Below are positions 1 through 6,589 of a DNA stretch of 15,881 bases, one piece after another. A model generated the notes under the pieces. The model was not told the DNA's origin. It searched no databases and saw only the letters and a program-made list of their open reading frames with translations. The stretch is from JBDSEG01 sp039920165 (lineage in GTDB: Bacteria; Pseudomonadota; Gammaproteobacteria; Burkholderiales; Burkholderiaceae_C). Location of the stretch: contig JBDSEG010000051.1 in assembly GCA_039920165.1 (NCBI GenBank), forward strand, positions 1 to 15,881, given 5' to 3'. The stretch's first letter is position 1. Every line of letters starts with the position of its first letter. The position numbers were made by a program, and so were the translations under genes.

Positions 1-9
1 GTCGCTCAT
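1..9 (-). CDS. Start of a further gene of the sigma-factor operon (partial)
   Basis: Only three codons are visible, reading Met-Ser-Asp, before the window ends. The ATG overlaps the TGA stop of the DUF3106 gene in an ATGA arrangement, the same 4-base overlap that joins the sigma factor and DUF3619 genes upstream. That repeated overlap is the only sequence evidence. From general knowledge of Burkholderiales, an RDD-family membrane protein gene often follows DUF3106, but nothing visible here identifies the product. Confidence 0.35.
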
Positions 10-842
10 GGCTTCTTCGGCGGGATATCAGCGCTGGTTGACGGCCGGGTCGCGGCGCCCTGCGGGCCGCGCTGCGGCAGCAGCGTGCTCGCATCGACAT
101 ACCCCGGCGCAGCGGCGATCTTCGGCAGCCCGGTCTGCTGGTGCGCCGGAGGCGCCGGCCGCCTGGTGATCAGCGTCGTCGATGCGCCCGAGCCGGCCTG
201 AACCACCGTCGGCGCGACCGATTTCTGCGGCGCCGCGAGGCCGGGGTTCGGCACGATGTTGGATTTGATTTCGCCCGCTTGGCGCGTCGAGCGTTCACCG
301 CGCGCGGCATTCGCTCTGCCACCTTTGCGAAGCTCGCGCGGCGCGGCAGCCGAAGCCGCTGGCGCGGCGGCACGCGCGGCGAGTTGCTGGCGCTGCTCGG
401 GCGGCAGCGCCTGGTAGGCCGCCCACTGCGCTTGGCGATCCTGCGGCGCCACGCGCTGCGCTTCCTGGAATTGAAGTCGGACCTTGCCGCGCTGCTCGGG
501 TGTCATCTGGACCCACTCGGTCATGCGGCCCTGGATGCGTGCCTGGTCGGCCGGCACCATGGCACCGAAACGGTCGGCGATTTCAAGCCATTTGCGCTTG
601 CGGATGGCATCGATACCCTGCCAGTTGCGCTCGAGCGGCTTGAGGGCATTGCGCTGACCCGCGGTCAGGTCGCGCCAGCGCGCGCCCTCTTCGCTCTTGC
701 CGACGGCTCGCGGCGCGGCAGCGGAGGTGGGCGCCGCGCCAGCAGTCGCGTTCAGGACGAGTCCCATCCCGAGGGACGCGACCCAATAAGTGACCGCGAC
801 AGCGAAGGAGCGGCCGAAGCCGAAGACGGCGGGTACTGCCAT
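6..842 (-). CDS. Exported DUF3106 family protein
   Basis: This is a 278-residue protein of unknown function that I recognise as DUF3106. Residues 1-37 look like a signal peptide, with a hydrophobic stretch at about 12-32 and a likely cut after Ala-Gly-Ala, so it should act in the periplasm or outside the cell. Residues 50-160 are helical and charged. They carry repeated Leu/Met-x-Pro-x-Gln-Arg-like motifs (near 59, 97, 113, 131 and 146) and spaced tryptophans (56, 74, 85, 110, 140). From 160 onward the chain is Ala/Pro-rich and probably disordered. The ATG at 842 was chosen because it gives a proper signal peptide 10 bases after the DUF3619 stop. No clear ribosome-binding site precedes it, so an ATG at 893 inside the upstream gene remains possible. 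The motifs resemble the LTxxQ motifs of the Spy/CpxP chaperones, but homology is not shown. Confidence 0.8.
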   Translation of the reverse strand: MAVPAVFGFGRSFAVAVTYWVASLGMGLVLNATAGAAPTSAAAPRAVGKSEEGARWRDLTAGQRNALKPLERNWQGIDAIRKRKWLEIADRFGAMVPADQARIQGRMTEWVQMTPEQRGKVRLQFQEAQRVAPQDRQAQWAAYQALPPEQRQQLAARAAAPAASAAAPRELRKGGRANAARGERSTRQAGEIKSNIVPNPGLAAPQKSVAPTVVQAGSGASTTLITRRPAPPAHQQTGLPKIAAAPGYVDASTLLPQRGPQGAATRPSTSADIPPKKP

Positions 843-852
843 CGTGCAGCGA

Positions 853-1305
853 TCAGTTGCGCGGCGCTTTGAGGAATTCGACGAATCCCGCATCGCCGTA
901 CGCGGTCGGCGGAAGGTCGTCGGCGAGCAGTGCGGCATCGACCTCGGCGGCGGTCGCGATCTGTGCGCTCACGTGCCCGCGCTGGATCAGGATTAATCCG
1001 GCGACCAGCACGATAAGCGGCAGCGCCGAGCCGAGCTTGACCCACCAGCCGGTTCCGCTGCCGGGCCCGCCGCCGAGCACGGCAGCGCCGCCCGCGCCAA
1101 GCATAGAGGTCGATGGTGCGGCAATGGGCTGGCGCGCTTCGCGGCCGGATTGCAGTGCGCGTTCGCGGGCGAAGCGCAGCCGCTCGGAGACGTCCGGGCC
1201 GAGGCCCAACGCCGTTTCGTTCAGACGCGCCGCCACGCGCAGGGCAAACCGGTTCTGGAGCGCGTCGCGATCGGCCGCATAGGCGGAAAAAACTTCTTTT
1301 TTCAT
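853..1305 (-). CDS. DUF3619 family single-pass membrane protein, possible anti-sigma factor
   Basis: The 150-residue protein matches the DUF3619 pattern as I know it. The N-terminal half (1-60) is soluble and charged, with a helical Arg/Ala-rich segment. A Gly-rich linker runs over 68-86. One transmembrane helix lies at about 89-108. The C-terminal tail contains the family-like Asp-Asp-Leu-Pro-Pro-x-Ala-Tyr segment (129-136). Positive charge on the N-terminal side suggests the N-terminus is cytoplasmic and the tail periplasmic. The ATG overlaps the sigma factor stop (ATGA), which implies coupled translation. Size, topology and position right after a sigma factor gene fit an anti-sigma factor. 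That role is inference: I see no known anti-sigma motif such as a zinc-binding HxxxCxxC. Confidence 0.8.
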   Translation of the reverse strand: MKKEVFSAYAADRDALQNRFALRVAARLNETALGLGPDVSERLRFARERALQSGREARQPIAAPSTSMLGAGGAAVLGGGPGSGTGWWVKLGSALPLIVLVAGLILIQRGHVSAQIATAAEVDAALLADDLPPTAYGDAGFVEFLKAPRN

Positions 1306-1868
1306 GGTGAGATTCCCTTCGACGTCAGCGCCTTCGCCAGCGCATGCACCGCCCGCGAACAGTGCGTCTTCACGCTGCCTTGCGAGCAGCCCATGGCAAG
1401 AGCGGTCTCGGCGACATCGAGTTCCTCCCAGTAACGCAACAGAAACGCCTCGCGTTGACGGCCCGGGAGGTCGGCCACTGCCGTGTCGATCAGTTGCAGG
1501 ATCTGCGCCCGCGAAAACGAATCGGCCGCGCTTTCCGAAGCGGGCGACGCGTCTAGAGCCTCGAGTGTTTGGAGAATATCGAAGTCGCCGTCTTCGCCGG
1601 CCGGTTCGAAGTCGGAAAAATTCTTCAGGACCGCGTTGCGCACCTTCTGGCGCCGGAACCAGTCCATCGTCGCGTTTGACAGGATGCGCTGGAACAGCAG
1701 CGGCAACTCGGCCGCGGGACGGTCGAAATACTTTGTGGACAGCCGGATCATCGTGTCCTGCACGATATCCAATGCGGCATCCTCATCGCGAACGGCGTAG
1801 ACGGCGCGCTTGAACGCGCGCTTCTCGATGCTCTTGAGAAAGTCGGATAGTTCTTTGTCGGATGCCAA
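1302..1868 (-). CDS. ECF-like RNA polymerase sigma factor (sigma-70 family)
   Basis: This is a 188-residue sigma factor with region 2 at about 18-80 (helix with Asp-Ile-Val-Gln-Asp, then Leu-Leu-Phe-Gln-Arg and Trp-Phe-Arg-Arg-Gln) and region 4 at about 125-185 (Leu-Pro-Gly-Arg-Gln-Arg-Glu, then a helix-turn-helix around Met-Gly-Cys-Ser-Gln-Gly-Ser-Val-Lys-Thr). An acidic linker over 85-120 joins them, and sigma regions 1 and 3 are absent, as in ECF factors. The frame stays open to 2060. I chose a TTG start at 1868 because betaproteobacterial relatives begin with Ala-Ser-Asp-Lys-Glu-Leu at this point and GAGG lies 9 bases upstream. A GATAAT hexamer on this strand (1909-1914) could be its -10. 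An ATG at 1970 is the main alternative. It heads an operon with the DUF3619 and DUF3106 genes. Its target promoters cannot be read from the window. Confidence 0.85.
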   Translation of the reverse strand: MASDKELSDFLKSIEKRAFKRAVYAVRDEDAALDIVQDTMIRLSTKYFDRPAAELPLLFQRILSNATMDWFRRQKVRNAVLKNFSDFEPAGEDGDFDILQTLEALDASPASESAADSFSRAQILQLIDTAVADLPGRQREAFLLRYWEELDVAETALAMGCSQGSVKTHCSRAVHALAKALTSKGISP

Positions 1869-2121
1869 AGGGCGGCGCCTCAGGCCGTAGCCCGGAAAGA
1901 CCGCGGCGATTATCTCATCGGCCCTGGCGTGCACCGGTTGGCGATCCAATCGACGGCGCTGCGATGCCATAATGCTGCTTTGCACAACAACTGGTCTGGA
2001 AGGCGCGCGCCCGAACGCGGACGCAGCCACCCGGCCGTGCAGGTACCACACCGGTCTCACGAGGATTCGGGTAGGTGCACCGATGGTTTTTCGTCAGAGA
2101 AATTCGCAAAGGTTCCCGCTC
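1869..2121. promoter_or_regulatory. Divergent intergenic region between the sigma factor gene and ilvI
   Basis: This 253-base gap must hold promoters for both directions. For ilvI, CATAAT at 1968-1973 is a good -10 but has no convincing -35 at normal spacing. For the sigma factor, GATAAT (minus strand, 1909-1914) is a possible -10, also without a clear -35. I looked for a leader peptide or terminator in front of ilvI and found neither. The only plus-strand ATGs near the gene are in frame with it. If the sigma factor really starts at 1970, both promoters would be squeezed or overlapping. Confidence 0.4.
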
Positions 2122-3897
2122 ATGGACATATCCGCTGCCGAAATCCGGCGCGCCGCATCGGCGCAATCCCCTCGCTCTGCCGCTGCCGATCCGAACGGCG
2201 CCGAAATTCTCGTCCGCTGCCTGCAGGCAGAAGGCGTCCAGTTCCTATGGGGCTATCCCGGCGGGGCCGTTCTCTACATCTACGACGCGCTGTACAAGCA
2301 GCAGACGATCGAGCACGTGCTGGTGCGCCACGAACAGGCCGCCATCCACGCCGCCGATGGCTATGCGCGGGCGACCGGGGAGGTCGGTGTCGCCCTGGTG
2401 ACATCGGGCCCGGGGGTCACGAATGCCGTGACCGGCATCGCCACCGCGTACATGGATTCGATCCCCATGGTGATCATCACCGGTCAGGTGCCGACGCCGG
2501 CGATCGGACTCGATGCCTTCCAGGAATGCGACACGGTGGGGATCACGCGCCCCATCGTGAAGCACAACTTCCTGGTGAAAGATGTGCGCGAGCTGGCACT
2601 GACGCTGAAGAAGGCTTTCCACATCGCCCGCACCGGCCGGCCCGGCCCGGTAGTGGTCGATATCCCGAAGGATGTGTCGTTCAACACCGCGCCGTTCCAC
2701 TATCCGGCGACGATCGAGATGCGCTCGTACAACCCGGTGCGCAAGGGCCACAGCGGGCAGATACGCAAGGCGGTCGCGCTGCTGCTCGCCGCCAAGCGGC
2801 CTTACATCTATACCGGTGGCGGCGTGGTGCTCGGCAATGCGTCGGCGGAGTTGCGTGAATTGGTGCACCTGCTCGGCTTTCCCTGCACCAACACATTGAT
2901 GGGCCTGGGCGCCTTTCCTGCGAGCGACCCGAAGTTCCTCGGCATGCTGGGCATGCACGGGACTTACGAAGCCAATATGACGATGCAGAACTGCGATGTC
3001 CTGCTCGCGGTGGGGGCGCGCTTCGACGACCGGGTGATCGGCAACCCGAAGCACTTCGCTTCGGTCGAACGCAAGATCATCCACGTCGATATCGACCCGT
3101 CGTCGATCTCGAAGCGGGTGCGAGTCGATATACCGATTGTCGGCGATGTGCGCGACGTGCTGCAGGAACTGATCGCGCAGATCAAGGAGAGCAGCGCCAA
3201 GGTCGATCCGTCGGCGCTCGGCGCATGGTGGTCGCGGATCGACGAGTGGAGGGGCCGCGATTGCCTGGCGTACAAGTCGACCTCCGACGTCATCAAGCCG
3301 CAGCATGTGGTGCAGACGCTGTGGCAGCTCACCAAGGACAGCGACGCTTACATCACCTCTGATGTCGGCCAGCACCAGATGTGGGCCGCCCAGTACTACG
3401 GCTTCGACCGGCCGCGCCGCTGGATCAATTCGGGTGGCCTGGGCACGATGGGCGTGGGGCTGCCGTATGCCATGGGGATCAAGCTCGCCAAACCCGAGGC
3501 GGACGTGTTCTGCATCACCGGCGAGGGCTCGATCCAGATGTGCATCCAGGAGCTGTCGACCTGCCTGCAGTACAAGACGCCGGTCAAGATCATCTCGCTG
3601 AACAACCGCTATCTCGGCATGGTGCGGCAGTGGCAACAGCTCGACTACGGCAGCCGCTATTCGCACAGCTACATGGATGCGCTTCCCGACTTCGTCAAGC
3701 TCGCCGAGGCCTACGGCCATGTCGGACTGAAGATCGAGAAGACTTCCGAGGTCGAGCCGGCGCTGCGCGAGGCGATCCGCCTGAAGGACCGCACGGTCTT
3801 CCTCGACGTGCGTACCGATCCGACCGAAAACGTCTGGCCGATGGTGAAGGCCGGCCAGGGCATTACCGAGATGCTGCTGGGTTCCGAAGATCTGTGA
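2122..3897 (+). CDS. ilvI: Acetolactate synthase, large (catalytic) subunit
   Basis: This 591-residue subunit uses thiamine diphosphate to condense two pyruvates to acetolactate, or pyruvate with 2-ketobutyrate. It is the first shared step of valine, leucine and isoleucine synthesis in the cytoplasm. The N-terminal domain shows Trp-Gly-Tyr-Pro-Gly-Gly and the catalytic glutamate in Arg-His-Glu-Gln (Glu71), followed by Ala-Asp-Gly-Tyr-Ala-Arg-Ala-Thr-Gly. The C-terminal thiamine diphosphate motif reads Gly-Glu-Gly-Ser (Glu468), with Asn-Asn at 494-495. The Glu in place of Asp is usual in betaproteobacteria as far as I recall. The frame is open from 1972, but ATG 2122 has AAAGG 9 bases upstream and gives a family-typical length. 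ATG 2083 is the alternative. The small-subunit gene follows after 171 bases. The gene could equally be called ilvB. Confidence 0.95.
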   Translation: MDISAAEIRRAASAQSPRSAAADPNGAEILVRCLQAEGVQFLWGYPGGAVLYIYDALYKQQTIEHVLVRHEQAAIHAADGYARATGEVGVALVTSGPGVTNAVTGIATAYMDSIPMVIITGQVPTPAIGLDAFQECDTVGITRPIVKHNFLVKDVRELALTLKKAFHIARTGRPGPVVVDIPKDVSFNTAPFHYPATIEMRSYNPVRKGHSGQIRKAVALLLAAKRPYIYTGGGVVLGNASAELRELVHLLGFPCTNTLMGLGAFPASDPKFLGMLGMHGTYEANMTMQNCDVLLAVGARFDDRVIGNPKHFASVERKIIHVDIDPSSISKRVRVDIPIVGDVRDVLQELIAQIKESSAKVDPSALGAWWSRIDEWRGRDCLAYKSTSDVIKPQHVVQTLWQLTKDSDAYITSDVGQHQMWAAQYYGFDRPRRWINSGGLGTMGVGLPYAMGIKLAKPEADVFCITGEGSIQMCIQELSTCLQYKTPVKIISLNNRYLGMVRQWQQLDYGSRYSHSYMDALPDFVKLAEAYGHVGLKIEKTSEVEPALREAIRLKDRTVFLDVRTDPTENVWPMVKAGQGITEMLLGSEDL

Positions 3898-3912
3898 GGC
3901 GCGCAATGCGCG

Positions 3913-3946
3913 TGTCGGTCCGGCGGTTACCGCTTCCGGACCGGCA
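3913..3946 (+). other. Intercistronic hairpin between ilvI and ilvH
   Basis: An 8-base perfect inverted repeat (CGGTCCGG at 3916-3923, CCGGACCG at 3936-3943) extends to 11 pairs with a G-U pair, around a 12-base loop. It begins 16 bases after the ilvI stop. No run of T follows, so it is not a standard intrinsic terminator. It may stabilise the ilvI message end or reduce readthrough. The rest of the 171-base gap holds a pyrimidine-rich stretch (about 3979-4004) and a second copy of the 9-mer CGGTTACCG (3924-3932 and 4027-4035). I assign these no function. Confidence 0.4.
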
Positions 3947-4068
3947 GGCGCAGGCAGCGCCGAACTTCATCGAGCCATCTTCGCTTCACCTTTCTTTCAC
4001 TTCAAGACAGCGTCGCCAAAAGCGTCCGGTTACCGCCGGCCGCGTGAAGAGCACGCTCATACGAATCC

Positions 4069-4560
4069 ATGAAACACATCATTGCCCTGCTGCTCGAAAA
4101 CGAGCCCGGTGCGCTGTCGCGTGTGGTCGCGCTGTTCTCGGCCCGCGGCTACAACATCGAAAGCCTGACCGTCGCGCCCACCGAGGATGCCTCGCTCTCG
4201 CGCATGACGATCGTCACATCCGGCTCGGACGAGGTGATCGAGCAGATCACCAAGCACCTGAACCGGCTGATTGAAGTGGTGAAGGTCGTCGACCTGACCG
4301 AGGGCGCGTTTACCGAGCGCGAACTGATGCTGATCAAGGTGCGCGCGGTCGGCAAGGAGCGCGACGAAATGAAACGAATGGCCGACATCTTTCGCGGCCG
4401 CATCATCGACGTCACGGAGAAGAGCTACACGATCGAGCTGACCGGTGATGCCGGCAAGCTCGACGCCTTTTTGGAAGCGATCGATCGAGCTTCCATCCTG
4501 GAAACCGTGCGCACCGGCACCAGCGGGATCGGTCGCGGCGAGCGCATCCTGCGCGTTTGA
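4069..4560 (+). CDS. ilvH: Acetolactate synthase, small (regulatory) subunit
   Basis: At 163 residues this matches the IlvH type, which is longer than IlvN. An ACT domain spans about 4-75, with Asn-Glu-Pro-Gly-Ala-Leu-Ser-Arg near the start, the loop where this family binds valine. The C-terminal ACT-like domain covers about 80-160. It pairs with the large subunit, raises its activity and gives valine feedback inhibition. The ATG at 4069 starts the conserved Met-Lys-His-Ile-Ile-Ala segment directly, but no strong ribosome-binding site precedes it. It sits between ilvI and ilvC on the same strand, with intercistronic gaps of 171 and 129 bases, so separate promoters or processing are possible. 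Confidence 0.95.
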   Translation: MKHIIALLLENEPGALSRVVALFSARGYNIESLTVAPTEDASLSRMTIVTSGSDEVIEQITKHLNRLIEVVKVVDLTEGAFTERELMLIKVRAVGKERDEMKRMADIFRGRIIDVTEKSYTIELTGDAGKLDAFLEAIDRASILETVRTGTSGIGRGERILRV

Positions 4561-4566
4561 TGTGAG

Positions 4567-4660
4567 TCCCCCGGGTACGCGGGCCCAGGGCCTTGCGAAC
4601 CCCCCCCGAGGGGGTGAGCAACCGGCTTAAGGGCGGCCCGGCGCCCGTTGTTCTCCCTGT
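4567..4660. repeat. GC-rich intercistronic element with hairpin, possible dispersed repeat
   Basis: The gap between ilvH and ilvC has an unusual composition: a C-run followed by a G-run (ACCCCC at 4599-4604 pairing with GGGGGT at 4610-4615), flanked by CCCCGGG and GGGCGGCCCGG stretches. This layout resembles the C-run/G-run intergenic repeats I associate with Burkholderiales genomes. No second copy exists in this window, so calling it a repeat is an inference. No T-run follows, so it is a poor terminator candidate. Confidence 0.35.
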
Positions 4661-4689
4661 CACTGACAACTTTTTCCTAGGAGATGACG

Positions 4690-5706
4690 ATGAAGGTTTA
4701 TTACGACAAGGATGCCGACCTGAGCCTGATCAAGGGCAAGACGGTGGCGATCATCGGCTACGGTTCGCAAGGCCATGCGCACGCGCAGAACCTGAACGAT
4801 AGCGGCGTCAAGGTGGTCGTCGGGCTGCGCCGCGGCGGCGCTTCTTGGGGCAAGGTCGAGATGGCCGGACTGAAGGTCACCGAAGTGGCCGATGCGGTCA
4901 AGCAGGCCGATATCGTGATGATGCTGCTACCCGACGAGCAGATCGCCACGGTCTACAAGAACGACGTCGAGCCCAGCATCAAGCAAGGCGCCTCGCTCGC
5001 GTTCGCGCATGGCTTTAACGTCCACTACGGGCAGGTCGTGCCCCGCGCCGACCTCGACGTCTGGATGGTCGCGCCGAAGGCCCCCGGCCACACGGTGCGC
5101 TCGACCTACTCCCAGGGTGGCGGCGTGCCGCACCTGATCGCGGTGCATGCCGACAAGAGCGGCAAGGCGCGCGACCTCGCGCTCAGCTACGCCGCGGCCA
5201 ACGGCGGCGGCAAGGCCGGCGTCATCGAGACCAATTTCCGGGAGGAGACCGAGACCGACCTGTTCGGCGAGCAGACGGTGCTGTGCGGGGGCGCGGTCGA
5301 ACTGATCAAGGCAGGTTTCGAGACGCTGACAGAAGCCGGTTATGCGCCCGAAATGGCGTATTTCGAATGCCTGCACGAGCTCAAGCTGATCGTCGACCTG
5401 ATCTACGAAGGCGGCATCGCCAATATGAACTACTCGATCTCGAACAATGCCGAGTACGGCGAATATGTGACCGGGCCGAAGATCGTGACCGAGGCCACCA
5501 AGGCGGCGATGCGCCAGTGCCTGAAGGACATTCAGACCGGCGAGTATGCGAAGAGCTTCATCATCGAAAACCGCGCCGGTGCGCCGACCTTGATGTCGCG
5601 CCGCCGCCTCACGGCCGAGCACCCGATCGAGGTCGTGGGCGAGCAGTTGCGCGCGATGATGCCTTGGATCAAGGCCAACAAGCTGGTCGACAAGAGCCGC
5701 AACTGA
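4690..5706 (+). CDS. ilvC: Ketol-acid reductoisomerase (NADP+), class I
   Basis: IlvC converts acetolactate and acetohydroxybutyrate to the dihydroxy acids, using NADPH and magnesium. It is the second shared step of valine/isoleucine synthesis. The 338-residue length is the class I length. The Rossmann motif Gly-Tyr-Gly-Ser-Gln-Gly-His-Ala is at 23-30, with the NADPH phosphate loop Arg-Arg-Gly-Gly-Ala-Ser-Trp at 47-53. The metal ligands fall exactly where expected: Asp190, Glu194, Glu226 and Glu230. Another ATG lies at 4684, but the AGGAG at 4679-4683 touches it, while it stands 6 bases from ATG 4690. The shorter start also gives the usual Met-Lys-Val-Tyr-Tyr-Asp-Lys-Asp N-terminus. Confidence 0.97.
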   Translation: MKVYYDKDADLSLIKGKTVAIIGYGSQGHAHAQNLNDSGVKVVVGLRRGGASWGKVEMAGLKVTEVADAVKQADIVMMLLPDEQIATVYKNDVEPSIKQGASLAFAHGFNVHYGQVVPRADLDVWMVAPKAPGHTVRSTYSQGGGVPHLIAVHADKSGKARDLALSYAAANGGGKAGVIETNFREETETDLFGEQTVLCGGAVELIKAGFETLTEAGYAPEMAYFECLHELKLIVDLIYEGGIANMNYSISNNAEYGEYVTGPKIVTEATKAAMRQCLKDIQTGEYAKSFIIENRAGAPTLMSRRRLTAEHPIEVVGEQLRAMMPWIKANKLVDKSRN

Positions 5707-5724
5707 CCCGTTATCCTCGCGCCC

Positions 5725-6558
5725 ATGAGTGACGATCCGCGCGAGACATTCGACGAACCGCGCCTGGCGCCCTCGCCGGTGCGGCCCAAGCGCAAGGGGC
5801 TTTATGTGCTGCCCAATGCGATCTCGCTGGCTGCGCTGTTCGCGGCGTTCTATGCCATCGTGATGGCGATGAACTCGCGTTTCGAAGCAGCCGCGCTGGG
5901 CATCTTCGCTTCGGCCGTGCTCGACAGCCTGGACGGGCGAGTCGCGCGGATGACCCATTCGCAAAGTGCGTTCGGCGAGCAGATGGACAGCCTGTGCGAC
6001 ATGGTCAGCTTCGGTGCGGCGCCGGCGTTGATCGTATACGAATGGGCGCTGCGCGACCTCGGTCGGTGGGGCTGGTTTCCCGCCTTTGTTTATATCGCCG
6101 GCGCGGCGCTGCGACTGGCGCGCTTCAATACCAACATCGGCATCGTCGACAAGCGCTACTTCCAGGGCCTGCCGAGCCCGGCGGCGGCAGCGCTGGTGAT
6201 GGGGCTGATCTGGGTCATGGACGACGCCGGACTTCGCGGCGTCAACAAGATCGACTGGCTGGCTTGGACCGCGTTCGGCGTCACGCTGTACGCGGGGCTG
6301 TCGATGGTGACGAATGCGCCGTTCTACAGTTTCAAGGATCTGAGCTTCAAACGCAGCGTGCCTTTCATCGTTATTGTCGCTATCGCGCTGGTCATCGCCG
6401 TCATCAACATCCACCCGCCGGTCGTGCTGTTCGCGATGTTCTGCGCGTATGGCCTGTCGGGCTATGCGGTATATGCATGGCGCAAGTCAAAGGGCCGCCC
6501 TACCAGCGTGATCGCCACCTCGACCGACGAGCCCGACGAAGAAGGCTTGCATCGCTGA
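5725..6558 (+). CDS. pssA: CDP-diacylglycerol--serine O-phosphatidyltransferase (phosphatidylserine synthase)
   Basis: This 277-residue inner-membrane enzyme makes phosphatidylserine from CDP-diacylglycerol and serine, the precursor of phosphatidylethanolamine. The CDP-alcohol phosphatidyltransferase signature D-x2-DG-x2-AR-x8-G-x3-D-x3-D is complete (Asp67, Asp70, Gly71, Ala74, Arg75, Gly84, Asp88, Asp92). Several hydrophobic segments (about 28-48, 95-108, 160-178, 185-205, 213-233 and 238-252) fit a multi-pass protein. The N-terminus (1-25) is hydrophilic and the C-terminus is a charged tail. It starts 18 bases after ilvC and is probably cotranscribed with it, although its ribosome-binding site is weak. 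In several Burkholderiales the decarboxylase gene psd sits between ilvC and pssA. Here there is no room for it. Confidence 0.93.
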   Translation: MSDDPRETFDEPRLAPSPVRPKRKGLYVLPNAISLAALFAAFYAIVMAMNSRFEAAALGIFASAVLDSLDGRVARMTHSQSAFGEQMDSLCDMVSFGAAPALIVYEWALRDLGRWGWFPAFVYIAGAALRLARFNTNIGIVDKRYFQGLPSPAAAALVMGLIWVMDDAGLRGVNKIDWLAWTAFGVTLYAGLSMVTNAPFYSFKDLSFKRSVPFIVIVAIALVIAVINIHPPVVLFAMFCAYGLSGYAVYAWRKSKGRPTSVIATSTDEPDEEGLHR

Positions 6559-6582
6559 GCTGATGGTTCAGCGTGTTATATT
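6555..6582 (+). promoter_or_regulatory. Candidate leuA leader promoter
   Basis: TATATT at 6577-6582 matches the -10 consensus in five of six bases. CTGAGC at 6555-6560, 16 bases upstream, is a weak -35 match. Transcription would start near 6589-6590, at the ATG of the leader peptide, giving a transcript with almost no 5' untranslated region. Readthrough from pssA is the alternative source of the leader RNA. Confidence 0.4.
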
Positions 6583-6589
6583 TGATGTC

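Noticed and set aside
141..872. A 243-residue plus-strand frame opposite the DUF3106 gene
   Set aside because: It is Arg-rich shadow sequence. The minus strand has the signal peptide, the family motifs and the operon context.
2071..2092. GGTGCACC palindrome followed by a T-run before ilvI, as a terminator
   Set aside because: The self-complementary stem is only four pairs with no loop, too weak to terminate.
1972..2121. A leucine or valine leader peptide and attenuator in front of ilvI
   Set aside because: I searched for a short frame rich in Leu, Val or Ile followed by a terminator. The ATGs here are in frame with ilvI and no hairpin with a T-run is present.
2245..3906. A 553-residue open frame on the minus strand opposite ilvI
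   Set aside because: It mirrors ilvI in a GC-rich codon register, has a His/Arg/Asp-rich composition typical of antisense shadows, and shows no domain I recognise.
4927..6414. A 495-residue open frame on the minus strand opposite ilvC and pssA
   Set aside because: It is an antisense shadow spanning two well-supported genes, with biased low-complexity composition.
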